Shown here piece after piece: positions 49,949 to 58,812 of a stretch of 64,000 nt of DNA. Source of the stretch: Nitrospirota bacterium (lineage in GTDB: Bacteria; Nitrospirota; Thermodesulfovibrionia; Thermodesulfovibrionales; JdFR-88); NCBI GenBank assembly GCA_021789215.1, contig JAJYJS010000008.1:1-64000 (forward strand), given 5' to 3'. Position numbers and translations under genes: made by a program. Numbering within the stretch: position 1 is the stretch's first letter; the number at the start of each line of letters is the position of its first letter. The notes under the pieces are model-generated. The model saw nothing but the letters and a program-made list of their open reading frames with translations. It was not told the origin of the DNA and did no database searches.

Positions 49949-50793
49949 AATCCAAAGACATCATATTGAAGACCGCCGATTTGCCGGCGGTGCCCCATGT
50001 GGCCACCAAGATACTCGACCTGATAGAAGACGAGAACGCGAGCCTTGAGGACCTCAAGAAGGCGATAATGGCGGACCAGTCGCTTACCACAAGGATATTG
50101 AAAATAGCGAATTCGGCCTTCTATAATGTGCGTCAGAATGTTGACACAATTTCAGATGCCATCTCAATCGTCGGCCTGAACACGATAAAATCCATCACCC
50201 TTGCCGTTTCCACGCGGGAGATATACAAGAGCTACGGGATAATTGAACAGAAGCTCTGGGAGCACAGCATGGGAGTTTCCGTTGCGGCGGGCGTTATAGC
50301 CGGCGAGGTGCCGTTTATAAAAAAGGAGGAGGCCGTAGTGGCCGGCCTTCTGCACGATATAGGCAAGGTGGTGATGAACAACAGCCAGCCGGAAAAATTC
50401 TCCATGCTTATAAACGCCGTCCACGAAGAGGGGGCGCCGTTTTCGAAGATTGAACTGGACTACTTTGAATACAGCCATGCCGAGGCGGGGTTTGTGCTCG
50501 CGGAAAAATGGGGTTTTACCGAGGTGCTTGCCAACACCATCCTTGGCCACCACTGCTGGAACGGCCCCGGCGCGGTCTCCGGAAAGGACCCTTATACCCG
50601 CAGCCTTTGCCTGATTATAGCGCTTGCCGATGCGCTCTGCGCAAAGCTTGGGCTTGGGTACAGGGGCCCCGTGGGCTTTGATTTGGGGGAGGAAACTCTC
50701 AGGGAGCAGCTCAAGATAAGCAGCGAGCAGCTTGAAGGCATCATCAGCATGTTCAAAAACGACTACATACACGAAAAAATGTTCTTTGTGTGA
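49945..50793 (+). CDS. HDOD-domain protein
   Basis: A 282-residue protein with an HDOD domain, a catalytically modified relative of HD phosphohydrolases: begins with DLPAVPHVATKILDLIEDENAS and continues with LKKAIMADQSLTTRILKIAN. A later segment retains an HD-like HDIGKVVMN. HDOD proteins are signalling output modules often paired with receiver proteins, sometimes acting on motility and chemotaxis. Paired here with the receiver at 49574. The target is unknown. Confidence 0.88.
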   Translation: MKSKDIILKTADLPAVPHVATKILDLIEDENASLEDLKKAIMADQSLTTRILKIANSAFYNVRQNVDTISDAISIVGLNTIKSITLAVSTREIYKSYGIIEQKLWEHSMGVSVAAGVIAGEVPFIKKEEAVVAGLLHDIGKVVMNNSQPEKFSMLINAVHEEGAPFSKIELDYFEYSHAEAGFVLAEKWGFTEVLANTILGHHCWNGPGAVSGKDPYTRSLCLIIALADALCAKLGLGYRGPVGFDLGEETLREQLKISSEQLEGIISMFKNDYIHEKMFFV

Positions 50794-50798
50794 CCGGA

Positions 50799-50945
50799 AT
50801 GTCAATCGATTCCATAAAAAACGTATATGAAAGTCCTGCTATAAACAGGTATGAAAACGGCAACCTGATGAAAAAGAAGAAGGAGCGCCAGAAGAAGGAA
50901 GACGAGAGCAAGAAGGGAAAAAACAAGATAGATATCAGGGTTTAA
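50799..50945 (+). CDS. Small Lys-rich protein of unknown function
   Basis: A 48-residue frame, MSIDSIKNVYESPAINRYEN at the N-terminus, then a strongly basic middle (runs of Lys with Glu/Asp) and the tail KIDIRV. It fills the gap between the HDOD gene and the SwrB-like gene exactly: it starts five bases after one and ends at the base before the other begins. Such tight packing supports coding. It is soluble, charged and probably partly disordered. I do not recognise the family. Confidence 0.65.
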   Translation: MSIDSIKNVYESPAINRYENGNLMKKKKERQKKEDESKKGKNKIDIRV

Positions 50946-51302
50946 ATGTTCTGGAAAAAAAGCAAAAAGGAAAAAGAAAAAAATACCATCAAGGCCCCCA
51001 GTCCCGGCCCGGCAGGGGGCAAGCCCGCATCCGACCTGCTCCTGAATGCGCTTGACGAGAGAATAAAACTGCTTTCAGGCCTTCTGACCGCCGCCGACCA
51101 GAAGATAGAGGCATTGGAGAAGCTCATCTATTCCGCCGAGCCGGCCGCAGGCAAAACTCTTTCCGGCAAAACCGGCCGCAAGCACGAAATCCTGGCCCTT
51201 GGGAAAAAGGGGCTGGCCGTGCCCGAAATAGCCAGGATACTGGACATGCCGGAAGGCGAAGTGGAGCTGGTCCTCAATCTGCACCCCCGCGGCAACGGAT
51301 AA
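50946..51302 (+). CDS. SwrB/DUF6115-like protein
   Basis: A 118-residue protein with a basic N-terminus (MFWKKSKKEKEK), a coiled coil (about 28-62) and a C-terminal segment like a helix-turn-helix: HEILALGKKGLAVPEIARIL, then MPEGEVELVLNL. The tail resembles the C-terminus of Bacillus SwrB and related DUF6115/DUF2802 proteins coded in flagellar operons, where SwrB promotes activation of the export apparatus. Unlike SwrB it has no clear membrane helix. Similarity is limited to the tail, so the function is inferred. Confidence 0.6.
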   Translation: MFWKKSKKEKEKNTIKAPSPGPAGGKPASDLLLNALDERIKLLSGLLTAADQKIEALEKLIYSAEPAAGKTLSGKTGRKHEILALGKKGLAVPEIARILDMPEGEVELVLNLHPRGNG

Positions 51303-51434
51303 GTTTTTTATCCCGGCAAATTTTTTCCTGCCTGGAAAAAAATTCCCATCGTTTTATTCGAGGTTTTGGGCTGCCCCCCATAAAACTGCCCTTTTTCTCT
51401 TTGGCCAGGCGCTGGCGGAGGCCCGGTCCATGTC

Positions 51435-51450
51435 TGGCATTGAAATTGCA
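51435..51450 (+). promoter_or_regulatory. Sigma-54 promoter of the flgF operon, TGGCATTGAAATTGCA
   Basis: GG (51436-51437), exactly 10 bases, then GC (51448-51449), in good TGGCA/TTGCA context. The -12 base is 13 nt before the flgF ATG. The 159-base gap contains no GTCA-N6-TGAC site, so the activator site must differ or lie elsewhere. Confidence 0.75.
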
Positions 51451-51461
51451 ACAGGCATGGC

Positions 51462-52169
51462 ATGTACAAAGGAATTTACATAGCGTTATCGGGGGCGGTC
51501 CTCAAGCAGCTGCAGATGGACACCATCTCATCCAACCTTGCCAATGCCAGCACCATAGCTTTCAAGAAAGACACCTTATCATTCAAGGACTACCTTGTGA
51601 ACCGGCTTAACGGGGCAACAGAGCCGGACGGCAGGGACATGAGCACCCTTTCCGGCGAGAAGACGGATTTCTCTGAAGGCGAGATGTTCAAGACCGGAAA
51701 CCCCCTGGATGTGGCCCTGAGCGGCGACGGTTTTATCGCCCTTGAAGGCGGGTTCTATACGAGAAGGGGCGACCTTAAGTTGAATGGAGACGGTTTTTTG
51801 ACAGCCTATAACGGGATGAAGGTCCTCGGCGCAAAAGGCCCCATACAGATTCAGGGCGGCACCGTGGACATCGGCTCGGGCGGAGAGGTCTCGGTTGACG
51901 GCAAGCAGATAGGCACCATAAAACTAGTGCAGTTCAATAACACATCTGCACTTAAACAGACTGGCCTCGGGCTGTATACCTCAAGCGTGCCGGGGACGGC
52001 ATCCAGCGCAAAGGTCAGGGAAGGGTTCCTGGAGTCTTCGAACGTGAACGTCATGGAAGAAGTGGTGAATCTCGTAGAGTCCGTCAGGCAGTACGAGACA
52101 TTTCAGAAGGCCATTCAGACGTTTGATGACGCCGCTGGCAGGGTCATCGAAGACATGGCAAGGGTATGA
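51462..52169 (+). CDS. flgF: Flagellar basal-body rod protein FlgF
   Basis: A 235-residue rod protein: MYKGIYIALSGAVLKQLQMD, then ISSNLANASTIAFKKDT, and the C-terminal helix NVMEEVVNLVESVRQYETFQ. It forms the proximal rod next to FlgG. The start has no Shine-Dalgarno sequence and sits on or next to the predicted sigma-54 start site. flgG follows after 38 bases. Confidence 0.94.
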   Translation: MYKGIYIALSGAVLKQLQMDTISSNLANASTIAFKKDTLSFKDYLVNRLNGATEPDGRDMSTLSGEKTDFSEGEMFKTGNPLDVALSGDGFIALEGGFYTRRGDLKLNGDGFLTAYNGMKVLGAKGPIQIQGGTVDIGSGGEVSVDGKQIGTIKLVQFNNTSALKQTGLGLYTSSVPGTASSAKVREGFLESSNVNVMEEVVNLVESVRQYETFQKAIQTFDDAAGRVIEDMARV

Positions 52170-52207
52170 AAAATGAAAACAGGAAGGCATAAAGCGAGGA
52201 GGCAGGG

Positions 52208-52996
52208 ATGATAAGGTCGATGCTCATATCGGCAACGGGTATGGAGGCTCAGAAGCTGAACATTGATGTGATTGCCAACAATCTGGCCAATGTGAACACG
52301 GTGGGGTTCAAGAAAAGCAGGGCCGATTTCCAGGAGCTGATGTATCAGGACCTGCGGACCCCCGGCGCCACGTCAGCCGAGGGCTCGATAATACCTTCGG
52401 GCATTCAGATCGGCCTTGGCGTAAAGCCCGTGGCGGTGGAAAAAATGTTTGACCAGGGGGATTTCGTCCACACCGGAAACAACCTGGACATGGCCATAGA
52501 GGGCGACGGGTTTTTCGAGGTGACAATGCCGGACGGGACGACATCCTATACAAGGGCGGGTTCGTTCAAGCTGGACAACGAGGGGCGCATAGTCACTTCC
52601 GACGGCTACCCGATTGAGCCCGCGGTCACAATACCCTCTGATACCACCAGCATCACTGTCAGCACAGACGGAAAGATAACCGTCCTGCAGGCGGGCAACA
52701 CCACGCCGACGGAAGTCGGCCAACTGGAGATAGCCAGGTTTGTCAACCCAGGGGGGCTTCAGGCGCTTGGCAAAAGCCTCTTCAGCCCGACGGCGGCATC
52801 CGGGGACCCGATAACGGGAAACCCCGGCCAGCAGGGACTGGGCCAGATATCGCAGGGGTTCGTGGAGATGAGCAATGTGAACGTGGTCGAAGAGATGGTG
52901 AACATGATAGCAAGCCAGAGGGCTTACGAGATAAATTCGAAATCGGTGCAGGCCGCGGACGAGATGCTTCAGACGGCCAACAACATCAAGCGGTAA
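52208..52996 (+). CDS. flgG: Flagellar distal rod protein FlgG
   Basis: A 262-residue protein of the usual FlgG length with the N-terminal IRSMLISATGMEAQKLNIDV and NNLANVNTVGFKKSRADF, and the C-terminal EMSNVNVVEEMVNMIASQRA helix. It builds the distal rod that crosses the peptidoglycan and outer membrane. AGGAGGCAGGG precedes the ATG. Confidence 0.95.
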   Translation: MIRSMLISATGMEAQKLNIDVIANNLANVNTVGFKKSRADFQELMYQDLRTPGATSAEGSIIPSGIQIGLGVKPVAVEKMFDQGDFVHTGNNLDMAIEGDGFFEVTMPDGTTSYTRAGSFKLDNEGRIVTSDGYPIEPAVTIPSDTTSITVSTDGKITVLQAGNTTPTEVGQLEIARFVNPGGLQALGKSLFSPTAASGDPITGNPGQQGLGQISQGFVEMSNVNVVEEMVNMIASQRAYEINSKSVQAADEMLQTANNIKR

Positions 52997-53010
52997 ACAG
53001 GGGCGGCGCC

Positions 53011-53694
53011 ATGCATAGATACGGAAAAAGAAAAAGCCTTGCACTGGTGACGGTCCTGGCCGCGGTCTTATGCCTGCTTCCGGCAGGCGCATGGGCCGCC
53101 CGCAGCGTGGAGGACGTGCTCAGGTCCTATATAGAGGCCCGGTATCCCTGGCCCCAGATAGATGTCAGAAATATCGTATTGAGTGAGGACATGAGCGGCA
53201 AGGGGCTTCCCGTGAGGATAATGGTCATAAAAAACCCGCCCGGAAGGGCAGTTTTCGAACTGCGGTATGAAAACGGCAAAAAGGTTGTAGCCTCGGCGGA
53301 CGTCCAGGCCTTTGATATGGCCCAGATGAGCAGGTATGCGTTCAACAAGGGGCATGTGCTTACCGGAGACGACATTTACAGCACGATGGTAAACATCTCG
53401 GACCTGCCGCGAGGCAGCATCAGGAGCGGGTCTGATATCATAGGCAAGACATTGACCAGGGCTATCAGCCCGAACGTCCCGCTTGAAAAAAGCATGCTGA
53501 ACGGCAGCCCGCTCGTCAAGCGGGGCCAGAAGGTCACAATACTGGTCGATGCCCCGGGGTTCAGGATTACCGGCACGGGGCAGCTCCTGGACAACGCCTT
53601 TGTGGGGAAATACGTGAAGGTGATGAACCTCGCTTCAAAGAAGGTCATAAGCGGCCTCCTGGTTGATGAGGGCACCGTGGAGGCGCAGTTCTGA
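53011..53694 (+). CDS. flgA: Flagellar P-ring assembly chaperone FlgA
   Basis: A 227-residue periplasmic protein with a signal peptide (LVTVLAAVLCLLPAGAWA, cut near residue 29) and a C-terminal SAF domain (about 105-165) plus the FlgA tail (SGLLVDEGTVEAQF). FlgA helps FlgI polymerise into the P-ring. It lies in the conserved order flgF-G-A-H-I-J and its stop overlaps flgH's ATG by one base. Confidence 0.93.
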   Translation: MHRYGKRKSLALVTVLAAVLCLLPAGAWAARSVEDVLRSYIEARYPWPQIDVRNIVLSEDMSGKGLPVRIMVIKNPPGRAVFELRYENGKKVVASADVQAFDMAQMSRYAFNKGHVLTGDDIYSTMVNISDLPRGSIRSGSDIIGKTLTRAISPNVPLEKSMLNGSPLVKRGQKVTILVDAPGFRITGTGQLLDNAFVGKYVKVMNLASKKVISGLLVDEGTVEAQF

Positions 53695-54416
53695 TGCAAG
53701 GGGAAAAAAGACCCTTAAACCGCGCATGCGTGTTGGGCGCGGCCCTGCTTTCTTTTTCAGCGGCATCGTGCGCAACCACGCCCAAACTGCCTCCGCCTCC
53801 GCCCAAGTACATATATCAGCAGTCCGCCCCGGAGCAGCAGAAACGCGTTTACGCGGACAACTCCCTGTGGACTGACGGCGCCAGCCTTTACGAGGACGTC
53901 AAGGCCCGCAGGCTGAACGACCTGGTCACGATTAATGTTGTGGAGAACATATCAGGCTCCGGCAATGCCGATACCAATACGGGGCGGCAATCGACCCTTG
54001 ATGCCGGGGTTGACAAGTTTTTCGGCTATCCGCTCAACGGCAACTTCAATAACCTCTTTGGCCACGGCAATTCGTTTTCACCCAGCGTGAGCGGCCACAT
54101 GACGGACAGCTTCAAGGGGACGGGCTCAACTACCCGGTCCGGGAACCTTATTGGCACCATTACGGCAAAAGTCGTGGAGGTGCTTCCAAACGGCAACCTC
54201 GTCCTGGAGTCCAGGAAAGAGATCGAAATAAACAACGAAAAACAGATATTGATACTGCGCGGCATAGCCCGGCCCTACGACATAGCTTCGGACAACACCA
54301 TCCCAAGCAGCAGGATAACCGACGCACAGGTATATTTTGTGGGCGAGGGCGTTATCCAGGAAAAACAGGCTCAGGGGTGGCTCGTAAGGTTTCTGGATAA
54401 GGTATGGCCGTTCTAA
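53694..54416 (+). CDS. flgH: Flagellar L-ring lipoprotein FlgH
   Basis: A 240-residue outer-membrane lipoprotein with a lipobox ending at Cys26 (SAASC) and the core motif LVTINVVENISGSGNADT, then SFKGTGSTTRSGNLIGTITA. FlgH forms the L-ring around the rod in the outer membrane, which shows that the organism is a diderm. Full length compared with the family (about 230). Confidence 0.95.
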   Translation: MQGEKRPLNRACVLGAALLSFSAASCATTPKLPPPPPKYIYQQSAPEQQKRVYADNSLWTDGASLYEDVKARRLNDLVTINVVENISGSGNADTNTGRQSTLDAGVDKFFGYPLNGNFNNLFGHGNSFSPSVSGHMTDSFKGTGSTTRSGNLIGTITAKVVEVLPNGNLVLESRKEIEINNEKQILILRGIARPYDIASDNTIPSSRITDAQVYFVGEGVIQEKQAQGWLVRFLDKVWPF

Positions 54417-54423
54417 AGAAGGC

Positions 54424-55524
54424 ATGAGAATGAAAAAAATGTTAATTATTTGTATGGCGTACCTGCTGGTTTTGTGCCTGCCGGGCGTTTCCCTGGCGGA
54501 CAGGATCAAAGATATAGCCAGTTTCGAGGGCGTGAGGGAGAACCAGCTCATCGGCTACGGCGTGGTCGTGGGCCTGAACGGGAGCGGAGACAAGGGGCTT
54601 GCGACGATGGAGATAGTTACAAACATGCTGCGGCGGATGGGGATATCGGTCAACCCCAACGACATAAAATCGAAGAACACGGCATCGGTGATGGTCACGG
54701 CCACGCTGCCTCCGTTCCCAAAGTCCGGAATGAAGGTGGACGTGCTTGTCTCGGCCATGGGAGATGCTACGAGCCTTCAGGGCGGCACCCTTCTTTTGAC
54801 CCAGCTCAATGGCCCGGACGGCAAGGTCTATGCCATCGCGCAGGGCCCCGTCTCCATCGGTGGGTTCGTGGGCGGCGGAGGCGGCACCCAGGTCCAGAAG
54901 AACCATCCTACCGCTGGCAAGGTGCCCGAAGGCGCGATAATAGAAGAAAACCTGCCGTTCACGCTTGGCTCAAACGGCAGGATAAGGCTTTTCCTGGATA
55001 ACCCGGACTTTACGACCGCGGAGTCGGTAACGCAAAAAATCAACAGCGCGTTCGATACCGCGGTGGCCAAGGCCGTGGACCCTTCAACGATTTCGCTCAG
55101 GATGCCCGAGGGTTTCAAGGGTGGGATGATAGAGTTTCTTACCAGGGTGGAGGACCTGGACGTGCCCGTGGACAGCCCGGCCCGCGTTGTCATAAACGAG
55201 AGGACAGGGACCGTGATCATAGGGGAGAATGTGAAACTTGCCCCCGTGGCCATAGCCCACGGCGGGCTGACCATAGAGATAAAGACCAATTACAACGTCT
55301 CGCAGCCCCAGCCGTTTGCGCCGGGCGGCCAGACGGTGGTCACGCCCCAGCAGAACGTGAACGTGACCGAGAAGAAGGCGAGCCTCATGGAGGCCTCAGG
55401 GGCGACGCTGGGTGATATAGTTCGGGCGTTGAATGCGCTAGGGGTGACCCCAAGGGACCTGATATCGATAATGCAGGCGCTCAAGGCTTCCGGGGCGCTC
55501 CATGCGGACCTGGAGATAATTTAA
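54424..55524 (+). CDS. flgI: Flagellar P-ring protein FlgI
   Basis: A 366-residue secreted protein with a signal peptide (about residues 1-25, ending SLA) and the family start DRIKDIASFEGVRENQLIGY, then VVGLNGSGDK. FlgI forms the P-ring in the peptidoglycan layer. Two starts are possible (54424 and an ATG two codons later). flgJ begins directly after its stop codon. Confidence 0.96.
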   Translation: MRMKKMLIICMAYLLVLCLPGVSLADRIKDIASFEGVRENQLIGYGVVVGLNGSGDKGLATMEIVTNMLRRMGISVNPNDIKSKNTASVMVTATLPPFPKSGMKVDVLVSAMGDATSLQGGTLLLTQLNGPDGKVYAIAQGPVSIGGFVGGGGGTQVQKNHPTAGKVPEGAIIEENLPFTLGSNGRIRLFLDNPDFTTAESVTQKINSAFDTAVAKAVDPSTISLRMPEGFKGGMIEFLTRVEDLDVPVDSPARVVINERTGTVIIGENVKLAPVAIAHGGLTIEIKTNYNVSQPQPFAPGGQTVVTPQQNVNVTEKKASLMEASGATLGDIVRALNALGVTPRDLISIMQALKASGALHADLEII

Positions 55525-56373
55525 ATGTACGTCGATTCGCTTGACCCCGCTTCGCTTGAAAAACTGAAGGGCCTCAAAGGCCCCAAGGCGATGAAGGCCG
55601 TCGCGGAGCAGATGGAGGCGCTTTTCGCCTATCAGCTGATAAAAGAGATGAGAAAAACCATCGATTCCGGAAAGGAGAGTTTTGACAAGGGCACGTACAT
55701 GAGCCTGTTCGACATGCAATTATCCCAGCTTTTTGCCCAAAGAGGGCTTGGGATCAGGGACATGATAGTCAGGCAGCTGGAAAAGTACGGCACAGGGGAA
55801 ACCGTTCCCAAACCCGGCCCGGCCGAAGAAAAAGCGGAGGTCGCAAACGCTCCGGCAGCGGTCCCGGCAAAAAACACCCTTCTGCCGGCGGCCCCTCCTG
55901 CAATAAATAATTCCCGGCAGCCGGAAGCGCCGGCCCCGAAAACCTCAAAACAGGCTGATGAAGTGGGGGGAGGGCCTGGCTTCATGGGCATGGGGCTTCC
56001 CGTGGCCGGGAGGATAAGCTCAGGCTACGGCTGGAGGATGCACCCCATTTACGGGGAGGAGATGTTCCATCACGGGATAGATATTGCCGCCCCTGAGGGC
56101 AGCCCCATACATGCGGTGAGAAAAGGCAAGGTGATATTCAGCGGCGTGGAGCGGGGCTACGGCAATATCGTGATTATAGACCACGGGGACGGCTTCGAGA
56201 CGAAATACGGCCATAATCTGGTCAATTTGGTAAAGGCCGGGGACGAGGTGGACGAGAACACCGTAATAGCCGAGGTGGGCGATACGGGGGTTTCAACAGG
56301 GCCCCATACCCATTTCGAGGTGCTTTACAGGGGGAAAAGCGTTAATCCGGTTACATATTTGAGCATGAAATAA
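55525..56373 (+). CDS. flgJ: FlgJ-type rod-binding protein fused to an M23 peptidase
   Basis: A 282-residue protein. The N-terminal 100 residues are the rod-binding (FlgJ) domain (VAEQMEALFAYQLIKEMRKT, then MSLFDMQLSQLFAQRG). A Pro/Ala-rich linker (about 95-150) leads to an M23/LytM metallopeptidase (about 160-282) with the zinc motifs HHGIDIAAPEGSPIHAV and HTHFEVLYRGKSVNP. In enteric bacteria the second domain is a glucosaminidase; here a glycyl-endopeptidase-like family replaces it. The protein should open the peptidoglycan for the rod. Length and domain boundaries are clear; no signal peptide, as expected for an exported rod protein. Confidence 0.93.
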   Translation: MYVDSLDPASLEKLKGLKGPKAMKAVAEQMEALFAYQLIKEMRKTIDSGKESFDKGTYMSLFDMQLSQLFAQRGLGIRDMIVRQLEKYGTGETVPKPGPAEEKAEVANAPAAVPAKNTLLPAAPPAINNSRQPEAPAPKTSKQADEVGGGPGFMGMGLPVAGRISSGYGWRMHPIYGEEMFHHGIDIAAPEGSPIHAVRKGKVIFSGVERGYGNIVIIDHGDGFETKYGHNLVNLVKAGDEVDENTVIAEVGDTGVSTGPHTHFEVLYRGKSVNPVTYLSMK

Positions 56374-56380
56374 TAAAAAT

Positions 56381-56408
56381 TAAAGGATTTCCGGGATTAT
56401 TTCGATAA
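56381..56408 (+). promoter_or_regulatory. Sigma-28 promoter of flgM, TAAA-N16-TTCGATAA
   Basis: TAAA at 56381-56384 and TTCGATAA at 56401-56408 with the same 16-base spacer as at fliC. Start predicted near 56415, 24 bases before flgM. Confidence 0.75.
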
Positions 56409-56438
56409 AATATAAGAAATTTAACCCCGGAGGGAACG

Positions 56439-56720
56439 ATGAAGATTTATAACAACAAGCCGGCCTCGAACCAGGAAGTGGCAGGCATCGGGAAGACCGA
56501 TAAGCCCGCGCCTCAGGAAAAAGCGTCCGCGGCACAGAGCGCGTCCGACAAGATAAAGATATCTTCCAGGGGGCGGGAGATATCCGAGATGATGGACGCC
56601 ATAAGCAAGCTGCCCCCGACAAGGGACGACAGGGTGAACGCCCTCAAGGAGATGGTAAGCTCCGGCAAGTACAGCCCTGACTCGTTAAAAATAGCGGAGA
56701 AACTTATCGGCGAGCTATGA
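56439..56720 (+). CDS. flgM: Anti-sigma-28 factor FlgM
   Basis: A 93-residue protein with an unfolded N-terminal half (Ala/Gln/Lys-rich) and the FlgM sigma-binding C-terminus: DKIKISSRGREISEMMDAIS, then DDRVNALKEMVSSGKY and the tail IAEKLIGEL. It holds FliA (41032) inactive until it is exported through the finished hook. CCCCGGAGGGAA precedes the ATG. Being sigma-28-driven gives negative feedback. Confidence 0.94.
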   Translation: MKIYNNKPASNQEVAGIGKTDKPAPQEKASAAQSASDKIKISSRGREISEMMDAISKLPPTRDDRVNALKEMVSSGKYSPDSLKIAEKLIGEL

Positions 56721-56727
56721 GAGATTT

Positions 56728-57180
56728 ATGAGCAACCTGGAAAGGATCAAAAATATTCTGTCAGAGCAGATCAGGGAATGCCGCAAGCTCCTTGAAATCC
56801 TCCAAAAGGAGAGGCAGCGGCTCGTAAACCTGGAAAGCAGCGGGGTTGAGGCCCTTTCCAAGGAGAAGGACACCGTTGTGCTGAAACTGAGGCTCCTTGA
56901 GGAGGAGAGGGTGCGGCTCCTGAGCGCGTTTGCGGGCGGCAGCGGCATGGCCGCCGATATCAGCCTGAAAGGGCTGTACGAGAAGACCGGGGACGGCGCC
57001 TTCATGGACCTGCGCTGCCAGCTCATATCTCTTGTGCAGAGCATCACGGAACTGAACGAGTTCAACAGGATACTGATAGAGCGCTCGCTGTCGGCGGTGA
57101 GCAGTTCAATAGGATTTTTTGATTCCTTCGGGTTGGACGTGCATAATGGCAAGGGAGCGGTCATCTCCAGGGAAATCTGA
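56728..57180 (+). CDS. flgN: Flagellar chaperone FlgN
   Basis: A 150-residue helical protein with the FlgN pattern: an N-terminal coiled-coil helix (RIKNILSEQIRECRKLLEIL) and a C-terminal helix ending with basic residues. FlgN chaperones FlgK and FlgL, which are encoded just downstream. It lies seven bases after flgM and overlaps flgK by one base. Confidence 0.9.
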   Translation: MSNLERIKNILSEQIRECRKLLEILQKERQRLVNLESSGVEALSKEKDTVVLKLRLLEEERVRLLSAFAGGSGMAADISLKGLYEKTGDGAFMDLRCQLISLVQSITELNEFNRILIERSLSAVSSSIGFFDSFGLDVHNGKGAVISREI

Positions 57181-58802
57181 TGTCGATATCCAACCTTTTC
57201 AACATAAGCACGTCCGCGCTGTTTGCCAGCCAGATGGCGCTCAATGTCACAAGCAACAACATCGCCAACGCGAATACGCCGGGGTTCACCAGGCAGGAGG
57301 CCGTGCTGGAACCGGCCGGGGCGGCCAAGGTGGGTGGCGGATATGTTGGAAGAGGGGTAAACGTTACCGCTATAAAGAGGGATTACGACAGTTTCATCCA
57401 GTCCCAGATATTCACTCAGCAGCAGAATTATTCGGGTTCGTCCGCGGCCAGCACGGTCATGTCGCAGTTGGAGCAGGTATTCAATGATGCAAACGGCACG
57501 GGGCTTTCTTCTTATCTCACCGATTTTACAAACGCCTGGAACACGGTATCGCAGGACCCGTCCAACCAGTCCAGCAGGAATGTGCTGATGCAGAAGGCGG
57601 ACGCCCTCGTTTCACAGGTCCAGAACAAACAGAATACCATAATACAGATACTGAACAATACGGACGAGAACATCAACGGCCTGGTCGGCGAGGCCAACTC
57701 GATAGCATCGAAAATCGCCGGCCTCAACCAGCAGATATCCAGCCTTGAAAGCGGCAGCCAGACGGGGCAGGCAAACGATTTGCTCGACCAGCGCGACCAG
57801 CTGATGTCTCAGCTTTCCCAATACATCGGCTATAATTACTATGAAGACAGCACCGGGCAGGTAAACATAATTTCCGGGATGAGGAACCTTGTTTCCGGTT
57901 CCACTGCGAATCAGCTCACCGCGGAAAAGGACCAGAACGGTTTATTTCAGCTGCATCTTGACGGCATAAACGTTACATCCAATATAAAAGGCGGCCAGCT
58001 GGGCGGGCTGATAGCGGCCAGGAGCGATGTCCAGAACCAGACCCTTACGCCGCTGAGAAAGCTGACTGCATCCATAACAAAGGAAGTCAACCTTCTGCAC
58101 GAGTCGGGATATGGCCTTGACGGCAGCACGGGCAATGACTTCTTCAACCCGCTGACCCTGACGGTCAACAATTATTCCGCCGGGGCCTCCGCCACGGCCT
58201 CGGTTTCCAATCTCGCGGCCCTCAACCTCGACGAATACAACATAACGTTCGATGCTTCAAACAATTATTACGTCTATGATACCCGGACCAACTCGCTTGT
58301 GACTTCCGGGGCCTATACGTCCGGCAACCCTATAAGCTTCGACGGGATACAGATGACAATAACCGGGCCGGTGACAAAGGCCGATAGTTTTACCGTGAGT
58401 CCGCTGACCGATGCGATAGACAACTTCGGCGTGGCCGTGACTGACCCAGACAAGATAGCGGCGGCGTCTTCGGGTTCATCCCTGCCGGGGGACAATTCAA
58501 ATGCCGTAAATATCAGCAACCTGCTTTCGAGCGGTGCTGTTTCCGGCCTGGGGGGAGCTACACTCCCGGACTTTTACAATGGCATCGTATCTGCCGCGGG
58601 CACCTTGAGCAAGTCTGCCCAGGACAACGAGACCTTTAACGACTCCCTGCTGAACCAGCTCAACCAGCAGAGGGACTCCGTTTCAGGGGTCTCCATCGAT
58701 GAGGAAGCGGCCAATCTCATCATGTACCAGCGGGCGTACCAGGCGGGCGCGAAAATGATACAAGTCACCGACGAACTAATGCAAACGCTATTGCAGATGT
58801 GA
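57180..58802 (+). CDS. flgK: Hook-filament junction protein FlgK (HAP1)
   Basis: A 540-residue protein with the conserved N-terminus LFNISTSALFASQMALNVTS, then NNIANANTPGFTRQEA, and the C-terminal VSIDEEAANLIMYQRAYQAG. It forms the first junction ring between hook and filament with FlgL. Length is normal. flgL follows after 10 bases. Confidence 0.95.
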   Translation: MSISNLFNISTSALFASQMALNVTSNNIANANTPGFTRQEAVLEPAGAAKVGGGYVGRGVNVTAIKRDYDSFIQSQIFTQQQNYSGSSAASTVMSQLEQVFNDANGTGLSSYLTDFTNAWNTVSQDPSNQSSRNVLMQKADALVSQVQNKQNTIIQILNNTDENINGLVGEANSIASKIAGLNQQISSLESGSQTGQANDLLDQRDQLMSQLSQYIGYNYYEDSTGQVNIISGMRNLVSGSTANQLTAEKDQNGLFQLHLDGINVTSNIKGGQLGGLIAARSDVQNQTLTPLRKLTASITKEVNLLHESGYGLDGSTGNDFFNPLTLTVNNYSAGASATASVSNLAALNLDEYNITFDASNNYYVYDTRTNSLVTSGAYTSGNPISFDGIQMTITGPVTKADSFTVSPLTDAIDNFGVAVTDPDKIAAASSGSSLPGDNSNAVNISNLLSSGAVSGLGGATLPDFYNGIVSAAGTLSKSAQDNETFNDSLLNQLNQQRDSVSGVSIDEEAANLIMYQRAYQAGAKMIQVTDELMQTLLQM

Positions 58803-58812
58803 GGAACTGAAA

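Noticed and set aside
51319..51344. AT-rich inverted repeat after the SwrB-like gene, as a terminator
   Set aside because: The arms are mostly A and T with few GC pairs and no separate T-tract. It might be a protein site for the flgF promoter, but there is no support.
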